A stretch of 64,000 nt of DNA from Pseudomaricurvus sp050633365 (lineage in GTDB: Bacteria; Pseudomonadota; Gammaproteobacteria; Pseudomonadales; Cellvibrionaceae). How positions within the stretch are numbered: the first letter of the stretch is position 1; every line of letters starts with the position of its first letter. The notes beneath the pieces are model-generated. The model was not told the origin of the DNA. It searched no databases and was given only the letters and a program-made list of their open reading frames with translations. Positions 33,393-42,299 of this stretch are shown piece by piece. The translations under genes were made by a program, and so were the position numbers. The DNA is taken from positions 59,352-123,351 of the forward strand of contig JBOEGJ010000047.1 of assembly GCA_050633365.1 (NCBI GenBank), given 5' to 3'.

Positions 33393-34166
33393 ATGGCTCT
33401 CGCAAAACGAATTATTCCCTGTTTAGACGTCGAAAACGGACGCGTTGTAAAAGGCGTTAATTTTGTTGGTATCCGCGACGCCGGTGATCCCGTAGAAGTG
33501 GCTAAACGCTACAACGAGCAAGGCGCCGACGAGATCACCTTTCTTGATATTACCGCGACACACGAAGGACGAGACACAACGGTGCACACCGTTGAACAGA
33601 TAGCCTCTGAAGTGTTTATCCCTTTGACCGTGGGCGGAGGCATTCGCACCATCGAAGATATTCGCACCATGCTCAATGCCGGCGCGGATAAAGTCAGTAT
33701 CAACTCAGCTGCGGTACACAATCCAGAGTTTGTGCGCGAAGCTTCCGAGCGCTTTGGCGCTCAGTGCATTGTCGTGGCCATCGACGCCAAACGGGTGAGC
33801 GAAGACGGGGAGCCGGGCCGCTGGGAGATCTTCACTCACGGAGGTCGCAAGCCTACCGGCATTGATGCGGTGGAATGGGCTAGAAAAATGGCCGACTTTG
33901 GTGCCGGTGAGATTTTGTTGACCAGCATGGACCGAGACGGTACCAAGAATGGTTTTGATTTAGGCGTGACTCGCGCCATTAGTGATGCAGTGCCGGTGCC
34001 GGTGATTGCATCGGGTGGAGTTGGCGACTTGCAACATTTGGTGGACGGCGTGAAAGAGGGGCGTGCCGATGCGGTGCTGGCGGCCAGTATTTTCCATTTT
34101 GGGGAGTATTCTGTGCCAGAGGCCAAGCAGTTTATGCAGGCTCAGGGGGTTGAGGTCAGGCTCTGA
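33393..34166 (+). CDS. hisF: Imidazole glycerol phosphate synthase cyclase subunit
   Basis: 257 residues, TIM barrel. The N-terminal R-I-I-P-C-L-D-V with catalytic Asp, the T-V-G-G-G-I-R phosphate loop, and the second catalytic Asp in T-S-M-D-R-D-G-T are all present. It works with HisH. A TACAAT box about 55 bases upstream suggests it has its own promoter after the inserted PilZ/GGDEF genes. Confidence 0.97.
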   Translation: MALAKRIIPCLDVENGRVVKGVNFVGIRDAGDPVEVAKRYNEQGADEITFLDITATHEGRDTTVHTVEQIASEVFIPLTVGGGIRTIEDIRTMLNAGADKVSINSAAVHNPEFVREASERFGAQCIVVAIDAKRVSEDGEPGRWEIFTHGGRKPTGIDAVEWARKMADFGAGEILLTSMDRDGTKNGFDLGVTRAISDAVPVPVIASGGVGDLQHLVDGVKEGRADAVLAASIFHFGEYSVPEAKQFMQAQGVEVRL

Positions 34167-34178
34167 CTTACGTCTTAG

Positions 34179-34210
34179 AATAAAAAGGGGCCTTTAGGCC
34201 CCTTTTTATT
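34179..34210. terminator. Bidirectional terminator after hisF
   Basis: A perfect 14-base stem with a TTTA loop (AATAAAAAGGGGCC and its complement), with T runs on either strand. It serves hisF and possibly the converging DUF6316 gene. Confidence 0.92.
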
Positions 34211-34320
34211 GATCTGTTGTGATTTGGTGTTGTGTCTTTGGCCCGTGACTTTTTGTCGTGAGTTGTCGATGTGCCATTGATATACCACCTCTGTCTTGAA
34301 GGTGGATGTCGAGAGCCTCT

Positions 34321-34545
34321 TTAGGCGCAGCGGCTGTACTGCTGCAGCGTGGTTGAGAAGGATGGGTCTGCCACGCCGATGAAATCAATAAAGTCCGTGC
34401 ATCCGACGATGGCGTCATTACGATTGTCGAATGGGCCAATATCGACACCTTCTCGAGTGGTGTAATACCAGTAATTATCTTGCTCAAAAAAGCGTTCATT
34501 TCTGCTTGGTGGCTGTCCCTGCTCACCATGACGAATATTCATCAT
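34321..34545 (-). CDS. DUF6316 family protein
   Basis: 74 residues with the family pattern R-N-E-R-F-F-E-Q-D-N-Y-W-Y-Y-T-T-R-E-G-V-D-I-G-P-F and a following F-I-D-F-I segment. Small soluble protein of unknown function. Two consecutive ATG codons start it, with CAGG about nine bases upstream. It stands alone between hisF and yibQ. Confidence 0.82.
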   Translation of the reverse strand: MMNIRHGEQGQPPSRNERFFEQDNYWYYTTREGVDIGPFDNRNDAIVGCTDFIDFIGVADPSFSTTLQQYSRCA

Positions 34546-34867
34546 AGAGTCACCTGCTCATTATGTTATAGGTTGGTTGTTGGTTGAGTTGTTGCCAACT
34601 TTAGTCGTCCACTTCCTGTGTTCGGTAACTCGTGCGCAGACTTTAGCAAAATATGATCAATGCACACCGATCAACATAAACGATGGCGAAACTTTAGCGG
34701 TATTTTCCGCCACGTCAAGTTTGATGAGTAAACATCTGCCCCATTTGAGGGGATCTGTGACTTAAATAACCTTTTAATGCTCAGCATACTCATATTCACA
34801 GGGGAGTACGATCTCTGCGCTAGATCTAATCAATCTGAACGCTACTAGCGCTTATGGCCTGTAGCTC
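34546..34867. other. Intergenic region without a recognised element
   Basis: I see no convincing gene here; a 62-codon open frame on plus lacks a ribosome binding site and family features. The promoter of the DUF6316 gene should lie at its left end, where minus reads TATAAC. A small CCCC-ATTTGA-GGGG hairpin sits near 34740. Confidence 0.5.
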
Positions 34868-35788
34868 TTAGAGAATCTCCGCCGAAATTTCAGGTACCTG
34901 TGGCCGGTCGAGATATTCCGGCGTCGGAATTAAATCACTGACCGGGACTAACTCAACGCCAAGCTGATGCAAGCTGGGTATTACTCCGGCTAAAAAGTTG
35001 ATGGTTTCAGGGTAGGGGTGACCGATCGCAATGGCGTTGCCCCGGCGTTTTGCGATACGCAATAGCTCGTCAAATTGCTCGCCGATGGCCTCTTGAGTGC
35101 GGTGGTTATCTAAAAATACATCGCGTTTGCGAGTGGGAACTTGATAGCGTTGGGCGGTTTCCCAAGCGATGCTTTCTGGACTGGTGCGGCTGTCGATAAA
35201 GAACAAGCTTTCTCGAGCTAGGGTTTCCATCAGCCATTGCATAGGTTGTTGCAGTTGGGTGAGATGGCTACCCATGTGGTTGTTCAGCCCCTGCGAGTGA
35301 GGAATCGAATCCAAATTTTGATAAAGGGTGTTTACGAATTCCTGCTGCGACATAGTTTCGGTCAACCCGCCGGTATCGAGCGGCAGTTGTTGAAGGTTAC
35401 TCATTGGGGCGTGAACCATGATCAATTTGCCCTGCTGATGCCCCAGCTCGGCAATGGCAATACCATTGGGGCTCTGTGGTAAAACCGCTAGGGTCAAGGC
35501 GCCAGGAATACGCGCGGTGGCGATTCCCTGTTTTAAATTGTAGCCAAGGTCGTCGATGATAATGGCGATCTTTACTGAGTTCACTGGGGTGTTTGGCGCC
35601 GATGGGGCAGGCCGAATGTCAGCTGGCAAGGCTCTTGGTGTTTCAGCGTCGGTCAGAGTTGGCTTGGGAATAATAGCTGGATCATCGATTGCCTGTGCCC
35701 AGCTGGGGTTGGATTCTAGGCATAATCCAATCAGCGAGAGACAGGCGATAAAGAGTATTTTCAAGGGACTGGTGATTCCGAGGATCAT
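34868..35788 (-). CDS. yibQ: Divergent polysaccharide deacetylase family protein (YibQ)
   Basis: 306 residues. Signal peptide (about 1-31, ending S-W-A-Q-A), a Pro-rich linker, then the YibQ domain starting I-A-I-I-I-D-D-L-G-Y-N with the A-V-L-P, M-V-H-A-P-M, N-N-H-M-G-S and I-D-S-R-T-S motifs and a late I-G-H-P-Y-P. The fold is that of polysaccharide deacetylases, acting in the periplasm. Encoded downstream of ctpA, as in other gammaproteobacteria, with an extra gene between. Confidence 0.88.
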   Translation of the reverse strand: MILGITSPLKILFIACLSLIGLCLESNPSWAQAIDDPAIIPKPTLTDAETPRALPADIRPAPSAPNTPVNSVKIAIIIDDLGYNLKQGIATARIPGALTLAVLPQSPNGIAIAELGHQQGKLIMVHAPMSNLQQLPLDTGGLTETMSQQEFVNTLYQNLDSIPHSQGLNNHMGSHLTQLQQPMQWLMETLARESLFFIDSRTSPESIAWETAQRYQVPTRKRDVFLDNHRTQEAIGEQFDELLRIAKRRGNAIAIGHPYPETINFLAGVIPSLHQLGVELVPVSDLIPTPEYLDRPQVPEISAEIL

Positions 35789-35818
35789 GTGCCCCGCAAT
35801 ATACCATAGTCATTTCAA

Positions 35819-36709
35819 TTAGCGCGGTTTAAAGCGGTAAATGAGATTGGGCTCACTGACGATATAGAGATTCTTGTGGTCGTCTAAGGTGACGCCTTCA
35901 GCCTGTGGAATATCAGCGCTGAGACCGCCAAACCCCGCTTCTAGGTCCATGTGGGTGATCCTGTCGCCGCTGGGGTTAACGACGCTCAATAACTTGGCTT
36001 CATCGCTGAGTACCAGCAAGTTCTGAGTGGCGGGGTCGAAGTGCAGCCCAGATAGATCGTCCCAATAGATGTGGCCGGTGCTGATATCAAAGGGATTGTG
36101 CACACCAATATTATGGCTTTTCTCGAGCAGCCCTTGAATCTTGAGAAGCTCCATTGGGTCGCGTTCTCGGACCGCATAAATACTGTGGTCAGAAGGATTT
36201 ACTGCCAGCCCCTCAAGGCCTTTGTTGTCTTCGCCGCGGGTATTGAGTGTCAGTTGTGGTAAGTCGTCTTTATCCAGCGATTGAGTTTTTTCATCAATGA
36301 TGGCGATGGCAACAGTTTGAATTCTTTCATCAGCGATGGCAAACCGCCCCTGACCTGCGTAGGCAACGGCTTCTGTATCGTGAAAATTGACCAATGGAAT
36401 TGTCCGCTTGGGCTGTAGATCTTCATTTAATTCAATCAGCTGAGAGGGTTGATTGATGACCACCCATAGACTTTGAGTGTCGCGGTTATAGGTAATACCC
36501 GAGAGGTTATTTCTCACGTTTTTCAGCACTACAGCTTCGACATCCACTTGGTAATCTGGCAGCCACACGGAATTGTTGCGAGTCTGCTCCGGCGTGCTCC
36601 AGGCTTGGTATTGGTAAAGCAATTGATCATCGAGATCGAGACCGTGAAAGGTGCCTGCGGCACCCGTTAGGAGTGTGGCCGCGAGGGCGCTCTTTATCAT
36701 TATCGACAT
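35819..36709 (-). CDS. SdiA-regulated family beta-propeller protein
   Basis: 296 residues. A short N-terminal signal region (about 1-20) precedes a propeller-like domain with the family segments N-N-L-S-G-I-T-Y, N-Q-P-S-Q-L-I-E-L, H-D-T-E-A-V-A-Y, K-G-L-E-G-L-A-V-N and D-L-S-G-L-H-F-D-P. It resembles YjiK. The protein should be periplasmic; function is unknown. It lies between ctpA and yibQ on the same strand, where many relatives have these two adjacent. Confidence 0.85.
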   Translation of the reverse strand: MSIMIKSALAATLLTGAAGTFHGLDLDDQLLYQYQAWSTPEQTRNNSVWLPDYQVDVEAVVLKNVRNNLSGITYNRDTQSLWVVINQPSQLIELNEDLQPKRTIPLVNFHDTEAVAYAGQGRFAIADERIQTVAIAIIDEKTQSLDKDDLPQLTLNTRGEDNKGLEGLAVNPSDHSIYAVRERDPMELLKIQGLLEKSHNIGVHNPFDISTGHIYWDDLSGLHFDPATQNLLVLSDEAKLLSVVNPSGDRITHMDLEAGFGGLSADIPQAEGVTLDDHKNLYIVSEPNLIYRFKPR

Positions 36710-36868
36710 ACTAGATGTTCCACAGATGCGTCGTGACAGGGGTTGCCATGTCAGCAGAGTTGATCAAAGAGGCTTAGAGCAGGGAGGGTGGGAAAAGTTC
36801 GATTGATGAGTTCTAAAAGGCTTCTCCGTCGGTAGACAGAGAAGCTCAGCTATCATTGCGATTGGCGT

Positions 36869-38266
36869 TTAGTCTTCGAGCACGGCTACGGATTTAGATT
36901 GAGGCTGTGGTCGATGATTGCCAAACAGGTTGATACCTTTCAGCAGATTTAAAGCTTCAAACATCTGATTGTCGCGTTTGAAAAGATCGTCACGATCGCG
37001 TTCACCGCGGGTTTTACTGTCCACCGCATCGCCGCCATTGCCGTTATCCAATCGGCCCTGCAGGTCGGCCTCGGTGGTGCGGCCGCGGCTGCGTAAAGCC
37101 GTGACCTTGGCGCGTTGAACTTCGATATCGGGCTCGATACCTTGCGCCTGAATCGAGCGGCCATTGGGGGTGAAATAGAGGGCGGTGGTGAGCTTGATGG
37201 CTATGTCTTCATTCAGGGGGATGACGGTTTGCACGGATCCCTTGCCAAAGCTCTGGGTACCTAAAATAACAGCGCGGCGATGATCTTGTAAGGCACCGGC
37301 AACGATTTCTGACGCTGAGGCAGAGCCATCGTTGATTAACACGACTATGGGCAAGCCTTCAGTCAAGTCACCGGGCTCGGCTTCGTAGCGCAGTTCGGTC
37401 TTGTTGATACGGCCTTCCGTGTAGACAATGAGGCCCTCGTCGAGAAAGGCGTCAGCCACTTCCACTGAGGCCTGCAGGACGCCGCCAGGATTGTTGCGTA
37501 AATCTAAAATGATGCCTTTAAGATCGGGGCTTTCTTTGTGAAGTTTTTCGATGGCCTCTTGAGTATCTTTGCCGGTTCTCACCTGAAATTGAGCAATTCG
37601 AATATAGCCGTAACCCTCTTCCAAGATACGTGAGCGCACACTCTGCACCTTAATGGTGTCGCGGGTGAGCACCAGATCAAACGGCTGGTCGACACCCTCG
37701 CGCACGATGGTGAGGGTGATGTCACTGCCCTTGGCGCCACGCATCATATCCACCGCGTCGCTCAGACCCATTCCCTTAACCGGTTTGTCGTCGAGCTTGA
37801 TGATCAGGTCTCCGGCCTCTACTCCTGCTTTTGCCGCTGGGGTGTCATCGATGGGCGATACCACTTTGACAAACCCGTTTTCCATACCAACTTCGATACC
37901 CAAGCCTCCGAATTCTCCGGTGGTATTGACTTGTAAATCATCAAAGGAGTTGGCGTTTAAGTAGGATGAATGCGGGTCGAGCTCCGACAGCATGCCCTTG
38001 ATGGCGTATTCAAGCAGAGTACTGTCATCGATCTCCTCGACGTAACCTTTGCGAATATGTTCATAAACTTTGGTGAAGGTTCTCAAGTCGTCCAGCGGCA
38101 AAACGCCGTTATCTTTGGCAGCTTCAGCGGGGGCTACTTCGGCGTTCTCGGTGGCAGTCGGCTCCTCGGGTGCGTCTACCGCCTCATCAGCGATAACAGG
38201 AAGGCTCGTTAATACGCTGGCGGCCAAACAGAGAGCGGATAAGCGAAAGCGGGATAGCAGCGACAT
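36869..38266 (-). CDS. ctpA: C-terminal processing peptidase (S41)
   Basis: 465 residues from the ATG at 38266, with GGAG seven bases upstream. Signal peptide (about 1-26), an acidic linker, a PDZ domain (G-G-L-G-I-E-V to V-D-M-M-R-G) and the S41 protease core with Ser in N-D-G-S-A-S-A-S-E and Lys in S-F-G-K-G-S-V-Q. The R-N-N-P-G-G oxyanion motif is present. It trims periplasmic proteins, including cell-wall hydrolases in Pseudomonas. Confidence 0.93.
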   Translation of the reverse strand: MSLLSRFRLSALCLAASVLTSLPVIADEAVDAPEEPTATENAEVAPAEAAKDNGVLPLDDLRTFTKVYEHIRKGYVEEIDDSTLLEYAIKGMLSELDPHSSYLNANSFDDLQVNTTGEFGGLGIEVGMENGFVKVVSPIDDTPAAKAGVEAGDLIIKLDDKPVKGMGLSDAVDMMRGAKGSDITLTIVREGVDQPFDLVLTRDTIKVQSVRSRILEEGYGYIRIAQFQVRTGKDTQEAIEKLHKESPDLKGIILDLRNNPGGVLQASVEVADAFLDEGLIVYTEGRINKTELRYEAEPGDLTEGLPIVVLINDGSASASEIVAGALQDHRRAVILGTQSFGKGSVQTVIPLNEDIAIKLTTALYFTPNGRSIQAQGIEPDIEVQRAKVTALRSRGRTTEADLQGRLDNGNGGDAVDSKTRGERDRDDLFKRDNQMFEALNLLKGINLFGNHRPQPQSKSVAVLED

Positions 38267-38473
38267 GTGGTACTCCGATAGTGGCATTGAGCCGAAGAAG
38301 GCGAGGTCTTTGGTTATTGTAGACCCTTGTGGTTGGATGTTGGAAGTTGAATGAAGTTCCCTGTGGTTTTTGCGGGCGAGGGGGTGTCACGATACCAAGC
38401 GCTCGCAGTGTTGATTGTCGCCGAGAATCTGGTCGTCTATCGATCGTTGTTAACGGCCAATTTTCGGTAGTCG

Positions 38474-39223
38474 TCAGTCTTCAGTAACAACTTCATCGCT
38501 TTTGCGGCTCAATAATCGACCGAACAACAAGCCGATTTCAAACAGTAACCACATGGGGATCGCTAGCAGTGATTGGGAAATGACATCTGGTGGCGTCAGT
38601 AGCATGCCCAAGACAAAACAAAAAACGATAATGTAAGGGCGTTTTTGTGCCAAGCCATCGGGGCTAATGACACCGGCAACAATCAAGATGATGGCGACAA
38701 TGGGAATTTCGAAGGCCATACCGAAGGCAAAAAACAGCTTCAAGACAAAATCGAGGTAGCTGGATATGTCGGTCATGACGGTGACATCGGTGGGGCCAAC
38801 ACTGGTAAAAAAGCCAAAGATAATCGGAAAGACGACAAAGTACGCAAACGCCATACCGGCATAGAACAGCAAAATGCTGGAAATCAGTAGCGGTATCGCC
38901 AAGCGCTTTTCGCGCTGATAAAGAGCAGGGGAAATAAATGACCAAATTTGAAACAGCACGAAGGGCATGGCCATAAATAATGCTAAGAAAAACGTCAGCT
39001 TAAAGGGCGTTAAAAAGGGCGACGCCACTTCAGTGGCAATCATGGTACTGTTTTCGGGCAGGTAACGCTGCAAAGGCTCGGAGACAAAGGTGTAAATTTC
39101 ATTGGCGAAGTAGAATAGGCCAGAAAAAATAACCAAGACAAAAAGCACGATTCGCATGAGTCGGTTGCGCAATTCAACCAGGTGTTGAACCAGCGACATT
39201 TCTTGATCGTTGGGAGCGCTCAT
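38474..39223 (-). CDS. tatC: Sec-independent translocase TatC
   Basis: 249 residues with six membrane helices. The N-terminal H-L-V-E-L-R-N-R motif and the periplasmic E-V-A-S-P-F-L-T-P-F-K segment are diagnostic. TatC recognises twin-arginine signals. Last gene of tatABC, five bases after tatB. Confidence 0.96.
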   Translation of the reverse strand: MSAPNDQEMSLVQHLVELRNRLMRIVLFVLVIFSGLFYFANEIYTFVSEPLQRYLPENSTMIATEVASPFLTPFKLTFFLALFMAMPFVLFQIWSFISPALYQREKRLAIPLLISSILLFYAGMAFAYFVVFPIIFGFFTSVGPTDVTVMTDISSYLDFVLKLFFAFGMAFEIPIVAIILIVAGVISPDGLAQKRPYIIVFCFVLGMLLTPPDVISQSLLAIPMWLLFEIGLLFGRLLSRKSDEVVTED

Positions 39224-39228
39224 AGGCG

Positions 39229-39576
39229 TTAAGACTTTTCTGAAGGGGAGGTTTGTTTGTCTGCGTGAGTTGTCGCGACGTCTGAGTCTGGCAGTGCATT
39301 TTTTTCGATGTCGGCAATGTTCTCGTTCACCGAGCGTTCGATGTCTTTTTTGGTGGCATTAAGGCGCTGCATCACTTCTTCGTTGTGCAGTTGTCGACGA
39401 ATGTCATCGGCACCAATTTGTTGCTCAAGCTCAGTGCGAGTGGTTTGCAAGCCACGCTTAAAACGGCCCCACCACAAAGCCAAGGTGCGCAATGCGCCGG
39501 GCAGTTGTTCTGGCCCGATGACGAGAAGTCCGACCACACCAATGACCAACAATTCAAAGAAACCTATATCAAACAC
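39229..39576 (-). CDS. tatB: Sec-independent translocase TatB
   Basis: 115 residues. N-terminal helix with the TatB signature M-F-D-I-G-F-F-E-L-L-V-I, the G-P-E-Q-L-P turn, then an amphipathic helix and an acidic variable tail. Forms the receptor complex with TatC. It lies between tatA and tatC with five-base gaps. Confidence 0.95.
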   Translation of the reverse strand: MFDIGFFELLVIGVVGLLVIGPEQLPGALRTLALWWGRFKRGLQTTRTELEQQIGADDIRRQLHNEEVMQRLNATKKDIERSVNENIADIEKNALPDSDVATTHADKQTSPSEKS

Positions 39577-39581
39577 CGGGC

Positions 39582-39818
39582 TTACTTCTTATCGACTTTT
39601 TCGGCGTCGCCTTCGATGACTTTTTCTGCGGTCTGTGCATCTTCCGCTGACTTGTCTTCGACTTTTTCGGTGGGTTCTTCGCTGACGGCTTTTTTGAAGC
39701 CCTTAATGGCTCCACCCAAGTCACCACCTAAACCGCGCAGGCGCTTAGTGCCAAACAGCATCAATACGATCACTAGAATAATTAATAATTGCCAGATACC
39801 AATTCCGCCAATACCCAT
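39582..39818 (-). CDS. tatA: Sec-independent translocase TatA
   Basis: 78 residues. One membrane helix (about 5-22), the F-G-T-K-R-L-R-G-L-G-x-D-L-G amphipathic helix, then an acidic Glu/Lys-rich tail. Forms the protein-conducting oligomer. First tat gene; hisE precedes it by 29 bases. Confidence 0.95.
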   Translation of the reverse strand: MGIGGIGIWQLLIILVIVLMLFGTKRLRGLGGDLGGAIKGFKKAVSEEPTEKVEDKSAEDAQTAEKVIEGDAEKVDKK

Positions 39819-39847
39819 GATGATTCTCCTGAATTTTGTTCGATAGA

Positions 39848-40180
39848 TTATTTGTTGCGTGAGGCTTTTTCTTCGTGCCCCGACATGTCAAAGCGTCGAG
39901 CCAGCTCGTTCAGTACGGCGCTGGCATCTTCACCTAAGTGCGACAACATCACCAGCGAGTGAAACCAAAGGTCTGCGGTTTCGTAGATAACATCGCTGTT
40001 GTCGCCACTCGTTTGAGCGTCTTTTGCGGCCAAGACAGTTTCGACGGCTTCTTCGCCGACCTTTTCCAGTATTTTGTTGAGGCCCTTGATGTGCAAGCTC
40101 GCCACGTAAGAGCTGTCGCCATCGTTGGACTGTTTACGCTCTTCCAAAATTTGGCTCAGTTGAGTCAGTACGTCGCTCAT
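39848..40180 (-). CDS. hisE: Phosphoribosyl-ATP diphosphatase
   Basis: 110 residues, all-helical MazG-like fold with E-E-A-V-E-T-V and the Y-E-T-A-D-L-W-F-H metal-binding helix. Performs the second histidine step. Its ATG overlaps the hisI stop (ATGA), so the two separate proteins are translationally coupled. Confidence 0.95.
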   Translation of the reverse strand: MSDVLTQLSQILEERKQSNDGDSSYVASLHIKGLNKILEKVGEEAVETVLAAKDAQTSGDNSDVIYETADLWFHSLVMLSHLGEDASAVLNELARRFDMSGHEEKASRNK

Positions 40181-40566
40181 GAATAAATCTCTTTAGGGTC
40201 TTTGATAACTGGATCAACGCTGACCCATTCACCGTCGTTTAACACGCGATAAAAGCAAGATTCTCTGCCGGTATGACAAGCCATACCGCCGAGTTGTTCA
40301 ACCTGTAAAACAATCACATCTTCATCGCAGTCTAGGCGAATCTCGCTAACTTGCTGTACATGGCCTGAGCTTTCACCTTTGCGCCAGAGCTTTTGGCGTG
40401 ATCGCGACCAGTAGACCGCTCGGCCTTCTTGCGCCGTGAGCGTCAGGGATTCGCGATTCATCCACGCCATCATCAAAATTCGTCCCGATTGGGCGTCTTG
40501 GGCGATGGCGGGGATTAAGCCGTCTTCGGTCCAGCGAATGGCGTCGAGAAAAGCTTGTTCAGCCAC
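40177..40566 (-). CDS. hisI: Phosphoribosyl-AMP cyclohydrolase
   Basis: 129 residues. M-M-A-W-M-N-R-E-S, Y-W-S-R-S-R-Q-K-L-W-R-K-G-E-S-S-G, the D-C-D-E-D motif and C-H-T-G-R-E-S-C (zinc ligands) are all visible. Third histidine step. Sits between ubiB and hisE, as in Pseudomonas. Confidence 0.96.
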   Translation of the reverse strand: MAEQAFLDAIRWTEDGLIPAIAQDAQSGRILMMAWMNRESLTLTAQEGRAVYWSRSRQKLWRKGESSGHVQQVSEIRLDCDEDVIVLQVEQLGGMACHTGRESCFYRVLNDGEWVSVDPVIKDPKEIYS

Positions 40567-40653
40567 GATTACCTCTGAGTATCTGTGTGTTTAGACTAAG
40601 TTGCTCGATTTTAACCTATTGGCCAAGCTTTGGATAATATCGTTAACGACTCT

Positions 40654-42285
40654 TTACTGACGGAGCCAGGCCCAGCCGGCAATGGCCGCCAGTGCCCAGC
40701 TATAAGGGGGCACTTCATTAAAGCTGACGCCCAGGCTCGGTAGCGCAGTGGCGATGGCTCCTAAAGCGGCGAGCGCCATGATCAGTAAACGTCTGCGGGT
40801 TCGTCCCGCTTGAGCTTTCTGCCGATTGATCATTTCCGCGGCTTGTTGCAGTTGTGGGGCGAGTTCCCCCAATTGCTGCATTTGGTCGAGTGCACCGGCA
40901 ATCTTGTGGGGCATTTGCGGGGCTTGTTCCATTAGCTCGGGGCCGTAGCGTTTGATTTGCTGCCACAAGTTCCGTGGGTGAAAACGATCTTTTATCCAAC
41001 GCTCAAGAAATGGATGGGCGGTTTGCCACAAATCCAAATCTGGGTATAACTGGCGGCCCAATCCCTCAATGTTGAGTAGAGTCTTTTGCAGTAAAACCAA
41101 CTGCGGTTGCACTTCCATATTAAAGCGCCGCGCGGTTTGAAAGAGGGTGATAACAATCTGGCCAAAAGAAATCTCTTTCAGTGGCTTCTCAAAAATAGGT
41201 TCACAGACCGTGCGAATGGCCGCTTCAAAGTCATTGATCGGAGTGTCTTCGGGAACCCACCCACTCTGCACGTGTAGCTCGGCCACCTGACGGTAATCGC
41301 GGCGGAAGATGGCAAGCAGGTTACGCGCCATATAGTATTGATCTGCCTGAGTGAGTGAGCCAACAATGGCCATGTCGACGGCGATGTATTTGGGACTCTG
41401 AGGGTTGTCGTGGCTGACAAAGATGTTACCCGGATGCATGTCGGCGTGGAAAAAGTTGTGATCAAAAACCTGGGTGAAAAATATTTCTACACCGCGCTCT
41501 GCTAGCAATTTCATGTTGGTGTTTTGATGGCTTAGGGCATCCGTATCGGTGACGGGAACACCGTAGATACGTTCCATTACCATCACATTGCTGCGGGTGA
41601 AATCCCAATAAACTTCGGGAATATACAATAGGGATGAGTTGGCAAAGTTGCGTCGTAGTTGTGAGGCGTTACCGGCCTCTCGCTGTAAGTTCAATTCGTC
41701 GAATATGGTGTGTTCGTATTCTTCCACCACTTCAACCGGTCGCAAGCGCTGGCCGTCGAGAGCAAAACGCTGCACCAGACGCGCGAGAACCAACATCAAG
41801 GCGATGTCTTTTTCGATAGTCTGTTCGATACCTGGGCGAATAACTTTGACAACCACATCTTTTCCGTCTTGGAGTGTGGCAGCGTGCACTTGAGCCACTG
41901 ACGCCGAAGCCAAAGGTGTATTTTCAAATTGCGAAAAGATGGAGTCGATTGGTGCGCCCAGTGCGACTTCTATGAGTTCGCGACTGCGGGCCTCATCGAA
42001 AGGTGCGACATTGTCTTGTAGGTGATCGAGCTCCTCGACGATATCGCTAGGAACTAAATCCGGGCGGGTCGATAACAGTTGCCCGAACTTAATAAAAACT
42101 GGGCCGAGATCTTCAAAGAAATGCCGTAAGCGTTCGCCTCTGGTCTGGGTGTTTTTAGGCAGTAAGGCGCCCAGTTTTAGCAATAGAGATAGGCCCCAAG
42201 GTAGACGATGGTGCGGTAAAAGTTCGTCGAGCCGATAGCGCATGGCGGTGATAATAATGCGCAGGAATCTAAACAGAGCAACCAC
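40654..42285 (-). CDS. ubiB: Ubiquinone biosynthesis atypical kinase UbiB
   Basis: 543 residues. The ADCK/ABC1 signature appears as the extended F-I-K-F-G-Q-L-L-S-T-R-P-D-L helix (K-x-G-Q), the Ala-rich loop A-S-A-S-V-A-Q-V-H, D-M-H-P-G-N and A-V-D-M-A. Two hydrophobic segments end the protein and anchor it. UbiB supports ubiquinone assembly by an ATPase activity. Follows ubiJ by 14 bases. Confidence 0.95.
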   Translation of the reverse strand: MVALFRFLRIIITAMRYRLDELLPHHRLPWGLSLLLKLGALLPKNTQTRGERLRHFFEDLGPVFIKFGQLLSTRPDLVPSDIVEELDHLQDNVAPFDEARSRELIEVALGAPIDSIFSQFENTPLASASVAQVHAATLQDGKDVVVKVIRPGIEQTIEKDIALMLVLARLVQRFALDGQRLRPVEVVEEYEHTIFDELNLQREAGNASQLRRNFANSSLLYIPEVYWDFTRSNVMVMERIYGVPVTDTDALSHQNTNMKLLAERGVEIFFTQVFDHNFFHADMHPGNIFVSHDNPQSPKYIAVDMAIVGSLTQADQYYMARNLLAIFRRDYRQVAELHVQSGWVPEDTPINDFEAAIRTVCEPIFEKPLKEISFGQIVITLFQTARRFNMEVQPQLVLLQKTLLNIEGLGRQLYPDLDLWQTAHPFLERWIKDRFHPRNLWQQIKRYGPELMEQAPQMPHKIAGALDQMQQLGELAPQLQQAAEMINRQKAQAGRTRRRLLIMALAALGAIATALPSLGVSFNEVPPYSWALAAIAGWAWLRQ

Positions 42286-42299
42286 GTGGAAGGTGATCC

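Noticed and set aside
34577..34765. 62-codon open frame between DUF6316 and yibQ
   Set aside because: No ribosome binding site or recognisable features; composition unlike coding sequence here.
39385..39846. 153-codon open frame on plus
   Set aside because: Antisense to tatA and tatB, which are unambiguous.
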